Assembly: GCF_900102945.1 (NCBI RefSeq)
Contig: NZ_FNGI01000001.1
Coordinates: 62,001 to 126,000 of the forward strand
Direction: 5' to 3'
DNA length: 64,000 bases
Source: Modicisalibacter muralis
GTDB taxonomy: Bacteria > Pseudomonadota > Gammaproteobacteria > Pseudomonadales > Halomonadaceae
Made by a program: the position numbers and the translations under genes. Of this stretch, positions 53,943 to 63,148 are shown in pieces (position 1 is the stretch's first letter; the number at the start of each line of letters is the position of its first letter). Below the pieces are notes generated by a model. That model did not search any database and was not told where the DNA came from. It saw nothing but the letters and a program-made list of their open reading frames with translations.

Positions 53943-55292
53943 ATGCGCATTACTATTTTTGGTACGGGTTACGTAGGCTTGGTGACTGGCGCTTGCCTTT
54001 CCGATGTGGGTCATAATGTATTGTGCATGGACGTTGATGAAGCCAAAGTGGCGCGCTTGCTCGATGGTGATATGCCAATTTTCGAACCGGGCTTGGAACA
54101 CTTGGTCAAGCGTAACGTTGCTAATGGACGGCTGCGCTTTACTACCGATACTGCTAGCGCAGTCGCTTTTGGTACCTTGCAATTTATCGCAGTGGGTACA
54201 CCACCCGACGAAGATGGCAGCGCTGATCTCCAATATGTGCTGGCCGTGGCAAGAGCTATTGGAGAACACATGAATGACTATAAGGTCATTGTTGATAAAT
54301 CCACAGTTCCGGTGGGCACGGCCAACAATGTTCACGAGACAATCCGTCAAGTGTTAGCCAAGCGTGGGTGCGATCTGGACTTTAATGTTTGTTCCAACCC
54401 GGAATTTCTCAAAGAGGGTGCAGCCATTGAGGACTTTACCTACGGCGCACGTATCATCGTGGGCACCGAGTCCGAGCGAGCCAAGGAGTTGATGCGCGAG
54501 TGTTATGCGCCTTATAACCGTCACCATGAAAAACTGATGTTCATGGATGTGCGTAGTGCCGAGCTGACCAAATATGCCGCCAACGCTATGCTGGCGACCA
54601 AGATTAGCTTCATGAACGAGATCGCCAACCTGGCCGAGCGCTTGGGGGCGGATATCGAGGCTGTGCGTCATGGTATCGGTTCTGACCCGCGCATTGGTTA
54701 TCACTTCATCTACCCTGGCTGTGGCTACGGAGGTTCCTGCTTCCCTAAGGACGTTCAGGCTTTAACGCGAACCGCTCAACAGGTTGGTTACGAGGCTGAA
54801 TTATTGGCTTCCGTGGAAGCGGTCAATCAGCGACAAAAAGGCACCTTATTCAATAAGCTTGCCCAAGCCTTGAATAGAGACCTGACCGGTAAAACTATCG
54901 CTCTGTGGGGTTTGTCCTTCAAGCCCAACACTGATGACATGCGTGACGCACCCAGCCGAGACCTTATGGAATCGCTGTGGACTGCTGGCGCCAAGGTGCG
55001 GGCCTATGACCCAGAGGCGATGAACGAATGTCGTCGGATCTATGGGGATCGGGATGACCTGATACTAGTCAAATCCCGGGAGGATGCGGTACGAGGAGCC
55101 GATGCACTGGTCATCTGTACCGAATGGAAGGTATTCCGTAGCGTTGATTTTTACTGGTTGAAGCAGCAACTGGCGATACCAGTCGTCGTTGATGGGCGTA
55201 ATTTATACGAACCATACGATGTCAAACAGGCAGGTCTACTGTACTTCGCGGTGGGGCGTGCTGATTCACTACAGAAGCCCGGCAAAAATTAA
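53943..55292 (+). CDS. ugd: UDP-glucose 6-dehydrogenase
   Basis: The product is 449 residues. NAD motif [14 protein letters not shown], the DKSTVPVGT segment, SNPEFLKEG, active-site Cys in [13 protein letters not shown] and the C-terminal [13 protein letters not shown]. Oxidises UDP-glucose to UDP-glucuronate. GC content is nearer the chromosomal average than that of the genes before it. AAGGAAAG lies upstream. Confidence 0.95.
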   Translation: MRITIFGTGYVGLVTGACLSDVGHNVLCMDVDEAKVARLLDGDMPIFEPGLEHLVKRNVANGRLRFTTDTASAVAFGTLQFIAVGTPPDEDGSADLQYVLAVARAIGEHMNDYKVIVDKSTVPVGTANNVHETIRQVLAKRGCDLDFNVCSNPEFLKEGAAIEDFTYGARIIVGTESERAKELMRECYAPYNRHHEKLMFMDVRSAELTKYAANAMLATKISFMNEIANLAERLGADIEAVRHGIGSDPRIGYHFIYPGCGYGGSCFPKDVQALTRTAQQVGYEAELLASVEAVNQRQKGTLFNKLAQALNRDLTGKTIALWGLSFKPNTDDMRDAPSRDLMESLWTAGAKVRAYDPEAMNECRRIYGDRDDLILVKSREDAVRGADALVICTEWKVFRSVDFYWLKQQLAIPVVVDGRNLYEPYDVKQAGLLYFAVGRADSLQKPGKN

Positions 55293-55462
55293 ACGATACT
55301 TTATCTAGGTACAGTTGTTTACTGTTAGTTTGTTTGAAGTTTATTAATTGGCTTTTACTCTGCAGGTGATTTATATCCGCCTCCATATTATCTGCTCACA
55401 GCTTGGCTGAGTATTAATTACCGAAGAATGTTGCTTGTCTTTCTGAGTTAGTGGGAGATGGT

Positions 55463-57172
55463 ATGAACCCGTCGCGCCGAGATTTTTTCCTAAAGACCCT
55501 CAGGGCTGGCGCTGTCTTCACGGTGGCAGACAATGCGTGGTCGTACAATTCCGATCCGGCTGTAAATGAGTTGACAACTGATGCTGCCAATAAGCACATA
55601 CCGCTTACAATGGATCATGGCTTTAGCGATACTTTTTTTCCTATCAACATATCTAAAGCTAAAGTAAAGAGCTCAACGGGGAAGCAGACGCTGGCTATGG
55701 CGCTCGATAACCGAATGATTTATGTAGAAAGTATTTCTGATATGCTCTCGCTAGATACGGATACACTATTAAATCGACAACGGGTGAGCGTGAGAAGCTA
55801 TCATGGCGGGACTAACGTTGGCGGTGGTACTTTTTATTGGGACTCAGCAAGCGATGATGCGAATAACGGTGGAACGGTCTTTAAAGTTGATGGGGCCGCA
55901 GGGCAGTGGAAGCGCGAATGGTCTGGCACAATCCTGGCAACTTGGTTCGGAGCTATACCCGACGCTGTTTCAACCGATCTACATAGCGGCACGGACAACT
56001 CATCTTATCAAATTGCTGCAGACGAAGCTGCTAATTTGGCAGGAGCTGCATGCGTTATTTGGCCACCAGGGCGTTATCGGTTTACGCAGCCCCTTCAACG
56101 AAAGGTGCCTCATTATGGAGAAGTGAAAAACGAGCACATAAGCTCCAGTGTTACTTTTATTTTTGATAATATACATAAAAAAACATGGTTGACATCGTGT
56201 GACGTAGGATCTAATCCTCAGCGTTCTCATGATATAATAAATATTAATTTCACATCCGCACAAGATAGAATTCACAAACTATTCGATGCCAATTTTTATT
56301 GCGGGAGAATTGAAAATTCTAGAATTAGCCATTTTGATATAGGGGTCGATGTGGATGGTGTTTATGTACGGATGAAAAACTTATATTTTTCATCAAATCG
56401 AATCGGAGTTTACCCAAGACCGCTAAGATGTTCTGGGAATCCGTCGACTATGTTTGACCTCGAAGGGTGTGTATTCCTAGGAAATGAAAAAGGCTTTGTT
56501 TATGAGAATAGGGGGTTAGGTGGGGAAGGGGCTAATGATAATGATCTATTAAGCTTGAGGTTAAAAAATTGTGGCTTTGAGCAAAATACAACAGGCCTTG
56601 AAATCACACAACGCATTTGGTATATGACTACCGAAAATTGTTGGTCAGAATCAAATTCTCTTTATGGCATAAATATACCACAGGCAGACTGGAATGACCT
56701 GAATAGCCGCTGGGATGATGAAATCATTAACCCTTCCGGTAATCGTGAATACTTTCGGGCTGTTGGTGGGACTGTAACTACTAGTATAAAAAAACAGCTC
56801 TTCAAGGGTAGGGAATGCGCATCAACGGGGTCCGCCGTATTAAATATTTTTAGGGATGGAAAGCTGGCTAGGCCGGACGGATTCCCTGCTACTGCTAGTA
56901 TTCTTAACGATAACACTCTGCGCGTAATAGTTGATAAAGGCTATGATGTAATAAAACTTCCAGTTATAAAGTGTACGCCAATAAAGAGAAATGCTCACCT
57001 GTCATATAGTGTTGCATTTGAAAACGATTTTTCATTTGGTGAAGTAACTGGCTTTGGGACTATTAGCCGGTTCGATATTCGGGTCTTTGATCCGATGGAT
57101 CCAACCATTTTTGTTATTCCCGACTGGTGGGTTATAGAAATAAGCTGGGATACGGTTAACTATGATCCTTAA
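55463..57172 (+). CDS. Tat-exported beta-helix protein with a phage tailspike-like N-terminal region
   Basis: The product is 569 residues from the ATG at 55463, which has GGGAG five bases upstream. The N-terminus carries a twin-arginine signal (SRRDFFLKTLRAGAVF). Residues of about 90-160 read like a tailspike head-binding or neck segment (VRSYHGGTNVGGGTFYWD, DDANNGGTVFKVDG, ATWFGAIPD). The remainder resembles a right-handed beta-helix of the pectate-lyase type (PPGRYRF, repeated short strands). Probably a polysaccharide lyase, hydrolase or modifying enzyme that trims or releases the capsule. No catalytic residues can be named. Confidence 0.7.
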   Translation: MNPSRRDFFLKTLRAGAVFTVADNAWSYNSDPAVNELTTDAANKHIPLTMDHGFSDTFFPINISKAKVKSSTGKQTLAMALDNRMIYVESISDMLSLDTDTLLNRQRVSVRSYHGGTNVGGGTFYWDSASDDANNGGTVFKVDGAAGQWKREWSGTILATWFGAIPDAVSTDLHSGTDNSSYQIAADEAANLAGAACVIWPPGRYRFTQPLQRKVPHYGEVKNEHISSSVTFIFDNIHKKTWLTSCDVGSNPQRSHDIININFTSAQDRIHKLFDANFYCGRIENSRISHFDIGVDVDGVYVRMKNLYFSSNRIGVYPRPLRCSGNPSTMFDLEGCVFLGNEKGFVYENRGLGGEGANDNDLLSLRLKNCGFEQNTTGLEITQRIWYMTTENCWSESNSLYGINIPQADWNDLNSRWDDEIINPSGNREYFRAVGGTVTTSIKKQLFKGRECASTGSAVLNIFRDGKLARPDGFPATASILNDNTLRVIVDKGYDVIKLPVIKCTPIKRNAHLSYSVAFENDFSFGEVTGFGTISRFDIRVFDPMDPTIFVIPDWWVIEISWDTVNYDP

Positions 57173-57190
57173 CAGTCATGTTGTGCATGA

Positions 57191-57424
57191 AGGTTAGTCG
57201 GTGTTAAATGGCCCCTTGATCTTTCCCAAGGTGTGCCATGTTCTGAGGTATACTTCGAAAAAGCCTTTGATGATACTGGTTGGCGCACCGAACAGCGGTT
57301 ACCTATAGCTAGGGAGTTGAGGGAGACCAGTGAAAAGTTTCTGATACATTCGACATTAACAGATGCCGAGATCAAAAAGTTCTGTCAAGTGCTGAAAGAA
57401 GTGATGCAGATAGCGGCTGATTAG
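57191..57424 (+). pseudogene. C-terminal relic of a DegT/DnrJ-type aminotransferase
   Basis: Only the last 77 codons remain, after an in-frame stop at 57188. The relic contains VPCSEVYFEKAFDDTGW, RLPIARELRETSEKFL and STLTDAEIKKFCQVLKEV, the standard end of PLP-dependent sugar aminotransferases of surface-polysaccharide loci. The N-terminal catalytic part is absent upstream, where the Tat/beta-helix gene ends 18 bases earlier. A functional copy may lie beyond the right edge. Confidence 0.72.
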
Positions 57425-57528
57425 CATTTGTTTTTGCATTTAGTGACGGCAGTTGAAAAAGTTTTAAGAAATAAAAGCTAATAAGCGACGCTCTGATCTT
57501 GGATTTTTGGCCGTTATTGGAGGACGTA

Positions 57529-57592
57529 TGATAAATAAAATTCCTGAATTTCTGTTATTATTCCAAGCCATGATTGGGGCCACCATATTCCT
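57529..57592 (+). pseudogene. Relic of the 5' end of a family 2 glycosyltransferase gene
   Basis: 57529-57572 is nearly identical to 58601-58645, the start of the intact glycosyltransferase gene (ATG.TAAATA.AAT.CCTGA, then ATTTCTGTTATTATTCCAA), but one base is missing, so the frame is lost. Weaker similarity continues to the codons for HDW and also extends about 30 bases upstream. It breaks off before the ParB-like gene at 57631. Confidence 0.75.
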
Positions 57593-57630
57593 GCACTATA
57601 ATAATTCTATTTGCTTAAGGAGTATAACGT

Positions 57631-58356
57631 ATGTTCATGCCGATAAAGGCTGGTCCCGCTGTAAATAAGGTAAGGAGATCACTTCTTTGCATCGCTGAAT
57701 TTTTCCCACTTCCAGAAGTGCATAGAATGCTCGTTTCTTCAGACGGTCTTGATCTCCTTCGGGTAAACCCTGCCGCTATATCTTGTTGCATAAAAAAAGG
57801 CGCAAAGAGAAGATTATTTGTATCAGGTGGGGATTGGGATATTAATGAGGTGGCCCCTATATCTGAAGTAAGATCGCTGGAATATTCTGCCGTGCATGAC
57901 ATATTTATAAAAGGTGTGAGTTATAAAAGGACAGTGCAGTATGCTAAAATGAAAAAAGCCGTTTCTTTGTATATTGATGGGGAAAATAAAAAGCCTTCTT
58001 CAATTGGAGCTTACTGGTGCAGGAGTTATGAAGATATAGATGAATATTTTAGAAAACTTGATAGAGCGTATGAAAGTATAAAAAAGGACGGTTACAAAAC
58101 GCAAAAAGAAGTAAGTTTGAAAAACCCAGACGATTCACGAAGCTTAGCTGATGAAATACAAGTGTTAATAGGGAGGAGGGGCGGGTTGATACTTGGCTGT
58201 GGTGGAACGCATAGAATTCTAATCGCACAATCTTTAGGCTTGGAAAGGGTCTATGTAAGAGTGGCTGGAATACATGAAGCTTTCATAGGTAAAGACCGCA
58301 GAGCTAAAAAACTTCGGGATGAGGTAATAAGGAAAATAGAATCACTTAATGAATGA
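57631..58356 (+). CDS. ParB-fold-like protein of a polysaccharide locus, copy 1
   Basis: The product is 241 residues of unknown function. A ParB-like start of domain is seen at 43-54 (LRVNPAAISCCI), then GDWD at 67-70. The C-terminal part has IGRRGGLILGCGGTHRILIAQSLG cut here in two: IGRRG at 180-184 and GGTHRILIAQ at 191-200. The second resembles ParB/sulfiredoxin box II (G-x-R-R-x-x-A). The protein at 60779 shares this layout at the same spacing. AAGGAG lies eight bases before the ATG. Known ParB-fold relatives include CTP-binding ParB and ATP-dependent serine kinases, so a nucleotide-dependent role is plausible but unproven. Confidence 0.6.
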   Translation: MFMPIKAGPAVNKVRRSLLCIAEFFPLPEVHRMLVSSDGLDLLRVNPAAISCCIKKGAKRRLFVSGGDWDINEVAPISEVRSLEYSAVHDIFIKGVSYKRTVQYAKMKKAVSLYIDGENKKPSSIGAYWCRSYEDIDEYFRKLDRAYESIKKDGYKTQKEVSLKNPDDSRSLADEIQVLIGRRGGLILGCGGTHRILIAQSLGLERVYVRVAGIHEAFIGKDRRAKKLRDEVIRKIESLNE

Positions 58357-58600
58357 AATAACTAGCCATGTAAGTTTGGTATAAGTGAATTTTATGTGAT
58401 TTATAAGTTTATATACGATCTTTCCCAATTGAGATTTGTAATGTAAAGGTTTTATGGAGTCGCTGATTAACACGCCCAAGTCTGCATAATTGCCAAGCAC
58501 GTTTATTTCAGCAGACATCGGCTGCGGGGCAGTATCAGATAGCAACGTGAAAGCTAATATGCGGGGTCGGCCTTGAACTTTTATCGCCACAGGAGTATTT

Positions 58601-59476
58601 ATGTTAAATAGAATGCCTGAGATTTCTGTTATTATTCCAACTTACCACGACTGGAACCGTCTAATACTTTGTATAGAGGCATTGGTAAAACAAAGAATCG
58701 AACGCAGTTCCTTTGAAGTTATTATTGTTAATAATGATCCTATTGATCAACCGCCTTCTGGGTTTGAGTTGCCGCCTGGATTTCAAATTATTGAGGAAAG
58801 CAAGCCAGGTTCATACGCGGCAAGGAATGCAGCTTTAAAAATTGCTCAGGGGGAAGTGATTGCCTTTACTGATGCTGATTGTATTCCTAAACCCGATTGG
58901 TTAGTAAGTGGCTTGAGATATTTAATGGATGGTGCTGATCGTGTTGCCGGACGGGTCGAGTTATTTTATAAAAATGACTGTCTCTCTTGGACTGAAATTT
59001 ATGAGAAGGCATTCGCCTTTAAACAACATGAGTTTGCTGCTCAGGGTGTTTCAGCGACAGCGAATCTCATCACTTGGCGTAAAGTTTTAGATGAGGTGGG
59101 ATATTTCAATGATAGTTTAATGTCTTGCGGTGATTTCGAATGGAATAAGCGGGCCACAGCAATGGGAAAATCTATGGTTTTTGGAGATTCTTGTACTGTA
59201 TTGCACCCAGCTAGAGCAAATTTTCCCGATCTGAAAGTAAGATGTAAAAGAATTACTGGCGGGGTATATCGTAACCATGGAATTCGGTGGACTGCTGTGT
59301 TGAGGGCACCAATTCCGCCGGTGAATAAAGTGCTAGGACTTGCTCGTGATAATAACCTGGTAGCGAGAGAAAGGGCTATCGCTTTTATGGTTTATTACAA
59401 TCTTAAATTTTACAAATTGTACTGTATTTTAAAATTTTGGCTCGGGATAGAAAACCCTAATAATTTTAAGCAATGA
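58601..59476 (+). CDS. Family 2 glycosyltransferase
   Basis: The product is 291 residues. GT-A motifs are ISVIIPTYHDWNRLI, VIIVNNDP, AARNAALKIAQGEVIAFTDADC and CGDFEWNKRA. AGGAG precedes the ATG. Its first 20 or so codons are repeated as a relic at 57529. Donor unknown. Confidence 0.88.
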   Translation: MLNRMPEISVIIPTYHDWNRLILCIEALVKQRIERSSFEVIIVNNDPIDQPPSGFELPPGFQIIEESKPGSYAARNAALKIAQGEVIAFTDADCIPKPDWLVSGLRYLMDGADRVAGRVELFYKNDCLSWTEIYEKAFAFKQHEFAAQGVSATANLITWRKVLDEVGYFNDSLMSCGDFEWNKRATAMGKSMVFGDSCTVLHPARANFPDLKVRCKRITGGVYRNHGIRWTAVLRAPIPPVNKVLGLARDNNLVARERAIAFMVYYNLKFYKLYCILKFWLGIENPNNFKQ

Positions 59477-59608
59477 ATTCAGTTCGTTGATAGATTGCAA
59501 CGAAGAGGAATGTGGTGAACCGTTTTATTTGTAGAATCCCAATAGGTTTCTGTACTCACGATCACATTAAAATTCATGTAGAAAATTTTATTTGGGAGGA
59601 ATGTATTA

Positions 59609-60418
59609 ATGTTCCTAAAAAAAATCATTAATACGTATAGAACGTTTTCGGATGAAGATGCATTGTTGATTTATCAGATGGGAAAAGTTGGCTCTACAGC
59701 GCTTGAAAAATCCCTGCCGAATGCTATACACATACATACATTATATGGCACTTATTTGTGTGAATTTTACCATAAATTAAGATATAGGACGCTGATATCT
59801 AGGCTGAAATGTAGTGCTGTACAACAAGCCAAAAGAATTATTATAAAAAGACGAAATACAATAAAAATAATTACTCTGGTGAGGGAGCCTTTGAATAGGG
59901 ATATTTCCCACTATTTCCAAGATATACAATATTGGCTGACACTTCACAATCTAAATGCAAAAGCGGATATAAGAGACGAAAATATAGATACCTTGGTAGA
60001 TTGTTTCGAAAACACATATAATTTTGATTATGCTAAGAATTGGTTTGAAAATGAAATAAATAGATTTTGTAAAATTAGCGTAACCGATATTGAATTTGAT
60101 AAAATCAGAGGCATTGGTTATCTAAACAAGGGTAAGTTTGAAATATTGGTTATAAGAATGGATAAGTTGGATAGTCTCGAAAATGAAATATCAAAATTCA
60201 CTAATAAAAAAATAACCATGCGTAGGTTAAATGATGGTAGTAAAAAGTGGTATTCTGAGGCGTATAAAAACTTTCGGACGAGATATATTCCTAGTGACAA
60301 TGTGTTAAATAAAGTGTTTTCTAGCTCTTGGTTGACTGCTTTCTTCTCTTCTGAAGATATAGAGAGTTGGAAAAAAGAGGCGACAGCTTCGAAAATCAAG
60401 GGTGACACCTGGCCATGA
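59609..60418 (+). CDS. Capsular polysaccharide protein of the NKWYS / sulfotransferase-like type
   Basis: The product is 269 residues. A P-loop-like LIYQMGKVGSTALEKSL near residue 20 and the LVREPLNRDISHYFQ segment match the putative capsular polysaccharide synthesis family (PF10364). The family's NKWYS signature appears as SKKWYS (about 212). The layout also fits PAPS sulfotransferases (phosphosulfate loop, then RxxxxRxxS). GGGAGG precedes the ATG. Second sulfotransferase-like gene of the locus. Confidence 0.68.
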   Translation: MFLKKIINTYRTFSDEDALLIYQMGKVGSTALEKSLPNAIHIHTLYGTYLCEFYHKLRYRTLISRLKCSAVQQAKRIIIKRRNTIKIITLVREPLNRDISHYFQDIQYWLTLHNLNAKADIRDENIDTLVDCFENTYNFDYAKNWFENEINRFCKISVTDIEFDKIRGIGYLNKGKFEILVIRMDKLDSLENEISKFTNKKITMRRLNDGSKKWYSEAYKNFRTRYIPSDNVLNKVFSSSWLTAFFSSEDIESWKKEATASKIKGDTWP

Positions 60419-60778
60419 TCATTCACTATTGAGCCGGTCCAGCATTCCTTGCGGATCTATATTCTGGTAAGTATGGAATCATGGAGGAATTCTAACTTTC
60501 TTATATAGCCTGATGTGGTGGGCTCCGGTTTAAGTGAGTTTCTGGCCTCACTGGTATCGGTAAGTATTATCCTGGCACCTAAATTATCATACCAAGTCAT
60601 TGAATTGCGCCTTCGGTGCCAATAGTAAAATTCTCTCTGTATTCATGGTTATGAGGAAGGAATAGGCCTATCACCTTCTTGGCTTGTTGTTATATTAATG
60701 CTTATAGGCCGTATTTTTAACTGTTGGGTTGGTCTAAAAATACCTGGCCGAATTTAATAGCAAAATAAGAGTTATATT
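60419..60778. other. AT-rich intergenic region
   Basis: About 360 bases with stops in all frames and no motif I can name. It could be the remains of a decayed gene, but no relic is recognisable. Confidence 0.5.
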
Positions 60779-61474
60779 ATGATGCAGGGAATTAAAAAAA
60801 TAATTGATCTCAAAGTGCTGTCGGAGCTAAAAAAGCTAAAGCGAATGTTGTTCGCGACCTTTGGTAGAGATTTTTATAACATAATTAAATATGGCTTGAG
60901 TGCGCCAAGGCATTCTCAGTTATTTTACCTGGACCCTCGGGAAGTCAGGCAGACAGTCAATTCCAAGGATTGGCGTAGAAATGATACAGGAAAAATCGAG
61001 GATGGCGATTGGGATCTTCGTGTAAATAATATAAACGATGTTAAAAAAGTAAGAATGGTTAAAGAGCGAATTTTGAAAGGGTTGACTTGGGAGGAGGTCG
61101 GGGCTTATAGGCATATGCAGGAATTACTTGAAAAGCATTCTTTCTACGATGATTGCAAAAGCCTGGATGATGTGTATCTCAGATATGAGCGGGTTGATAA
61201 AATCATAGAGGCTCTGCGATCAGGCGGAGACTATTTTAAAAGATTGGATATTAGCCGTGGTAATTTCAGGGAAAGTGGTGGGGTATATATTCACATTGGT
61301 AGAAATGGAGAGTATATCTTCGGTCGTGGTGGTTGTCACCGGCTAGCAATAGCACAAGCTCTTGGAATCAAGAAAATACCGGCTCAAGTCGGAGTGGTGC
61401 ATAAAATCGCTGTAGAAAATGGAACTTGGCGGAAAATATTGCAAGAAAGCTTCAAGCCCGATGAACTGGAATGA
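60779..61474 (+). CDS. ParB-fold-like protein of a polysaccharide locus, copy 2
   Basis: The product is 231 residues of unknown function. Same order of motifs as the protein at 57631: FYLDPREVRQTV at 49-60, GDWD at 76-79, IGRNG at 173-177 and GGCHRLAIAQALG at 184-196, then HKIAV. The GDWDLRV and GAYRHMQELLEKH segments and a YERVDKIIEALR helix are also paralleled in copy 1. Overall identity is low, so these are diverged paralogues or separate imports. Last gene before the GC-rich scar. Confidence 0.6.
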   Translation: MMQGIKKIIDLKVLSELKKLKRMLFATFGRDFYNIIKYGLSAPRHSQLFYLDPREVRQTVNSKDWRRNDTGKIEDGDWDLRVNNINDVKKVRMVKERILKGLTWEEVGAYRHMQELLEKHSFYDDCKSLDDVYLRYERVDKIIEALRSGGDYFKRLDISRGNFRESGGVYIHIGRNGEYIFGRGGCHRLAIAQALGIKKIPAQVGVVHKIAVENGTWRKILQESFKPDELE

Positions 61475-61690
61475 CCCCACCTTCCATCGGTAGACGACAT
61501 AGATCCTGACTAAGGTCATCGGCAGGCCCCAGGAGAACGCACCCGGCCCACATGGCCCTCCCTTGTGGGCTGCCACGCTTCCCCACCGGGTCCACCGGGT
61601 TTGAAAAGCAGACGGGTTACAATCTTGACGCTTTTGGCTCTGCGGTCGTGTTGGCACTGGCAAACGCTGGCTGACGCCCTAAGGACGACT
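61475..61690. other. GC-rich scar, possible mobile-element remnant
   Basis: Base composition jumps from AT-rich to clearly GC-rich right after the stop at 61474 and falls back near 61690. No complete gene, terminal repeat or transposase motif was identified. Several Arg/Pro-rich frames on both strands look non-functional. Best read as a fragment of an insertion element or of an older chromosomal segment. From 61691 to the ops site the sequence is AT-rich and gene-free. Confidence 0.4.
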
Positions 61691-61965
61691 TGCGATCAAA
61701 GGTGTTTATGTATCCATGCTAAGTCATTGATTCGCCATTCAATAACCCACATCAATTAATTTTCTAATTATTCAGACGGTTTGGTTATTAATATAATTAG
61801 AAGTGGATCATTAAAAAAATGAGCCTATGACCAGGCGCTTTATGTGTAACGATGTGTATAAGGAAGGGCGGTTGCTGTTAAATCCCATTAAATATTTAGA
61901 GGCTATTTCTAAGATTAAAATTAATGGTGTTCATGGTTCTGGAGATAGCCGAGGGAACGCTCAGG

Positions 61966-61977
61966 GGCGGTAGCGTG
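61966..61977 (+). promoter_or_regulatory. ops / JUMPstart element 2
   Basis: GGCGGTAGCGTG again. It is preceded by CTGGAGATAGCCGAGGG and CTCAG, so most of the 39-base JUMPstart layout is present. It lies 126 bases before the nonulosonate operon at 62103. Implies that this second operon has its own promoter and is also under RfaH control. Confidence 0.85.
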
Positions 61978-62102
61978 GAAAGATGTTTAAGGGTTTGAGT
62001 GTTTTTTCAGTAGCTATAAAAGCTATTTTGTGAGTTTTATTTGTGTAATTAAGTTTTGTTAGTGCCACAAAGAGAAACTTTCCAGCTAGGAAGTCGACAC
62101 TT

Positions 62103-63113
62103 ATGGATTTGATGGGTAAGAAAATTCTCGTTACCGGGGCGGATGGTTTTATTGGCTCGCATCTCACGGAGACTCTTGTAAGGCTGGGTTACGACGTTAG
62201 AGCCTTTGTGATGTATAACGCCTTTAACAGTTGGGGCTGGTTGGACGAATCCCCTCTTGAGATACGTAGCAATTTAGAGGTCATTGCAGGTGATATCCGC
62301 GATCCACATGGCGTGCGCCATGCCATGCGTGGCTGCGATGTCGTTTTTCATCTCGCTGCGCTGATCGCTATTCCTTATTCTTATCACTCTCCCGATACCT
62401 ATGTTGATACTAACATCAAGGGCACTCTTAATGTTGTGCAGGCGGCGCGTGATTTGAATGTGGCCAGGGTCGTTCAGACATCAACTAGCGAAGTTTACGG
62501 TACAGCTCGCCAGGTGCCCATCACCGAGGAGCACCCTCTCCAAGGGCAATCCCCTTACTCGGCTTCCAAGATTGGTGCCGATCAGATCGCCTTGTCCTTC
62601 CATCGCTCCTTCTCGACACCGGTGGCGCTGATACGTCCATTCAATACCTATGGGCCTCGACAGTCCGCTCGCGCCGTCATTCCCACCATCATTTCTCAAA
62701 TCGCTTCCGGCGTGCAGCGGCTTAGTCTGGGTTCGGTACATCCAACACGCGATTTCAGTTTTGTCGATGATACCGTGGCTGGTTTTATTCGCGTTGCCGA
62801 ATGTGACGCCGCGGTGGGTGAGATCATCAATGTCGGCAGTGGCTTCGAAATCAGCATCGGTGACACGGCCGCGTTGATCGCGGACCTGATGGGGCGAGAG
62901 ATCGACATCGATACCGATCCACAGCGGCTGCGACCCACGGATAGCGAGGTCGAGCGTCTCTGGGCAAGCACCGAGAAAGCCTCACGACTATTGGGTCATC
63001 ATCCCGATCATGGGGGGCTCGATGGTTTGCGGCGGGGGCTTCAGAAAACCATCAACTGGTTTGGCGAAGCCGATAATCTGGCGCGCTATAAGTCCCATCT
63101 CTATAACATCTAG
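62103..63113 (+). CDS. NAD-dependent sugar-nucleotide 4,6-dehydratase (LegB-like)
   Basis: The product is 336 residues. SDR fold with VTGADGFIGSHLTETL, the FNSWGWLD segment characteristic of the LegB-type dehydratases, TSTSEVYGTA, catalytic YSASKIGADQIA and RPFNTYGPRQSARAVIPTII. It would make a 4-keto-6-deoxy-HexNAc nucleotide, the first step to legionaminic-type nonulosonates. First gene after ops element 2. The two following genes support the pathway. Confidence 0.82.
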   Translation: MDLMGKKILVTGADGFIGSHLTETLVRLGYDVRAFVMYNAFNSWGWLDESPLEIRSNLEVIAGDIRDPHGVRHAMRGCDVVFHLAALIAIPYSYHSPDTYVDTNIKGTLNVVQAARDLNVARVVQTSTSEVYGTARQVPITEEHPLQGQSPYSASKIGADQIALSFHRSFSTPVALIRPFNTYGPRQSARAVIPTIISQIASGVQRLSLGSVHPTRDFSFVDDTVAGFIRVAECDAAVGEIINVGSGFEISIGDTAALIADLMGREIDIDTDPQRLRPTDSEVERLWASTEKASRLLGHHPDHGGLDGLRRGLQKTINWFGEADNLARYKSHLYNI

Positions 63114-63148
63114 GCTTGATGCTCCTCTTGCCAGTGATAGGAAAACGC

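Noticed and set aside
61475-61690. Group II intron fragment
   Set aside because: Considered because of the GC-rich structured look, but no domain V-like hairpin or reverse transcriptase motif is present.
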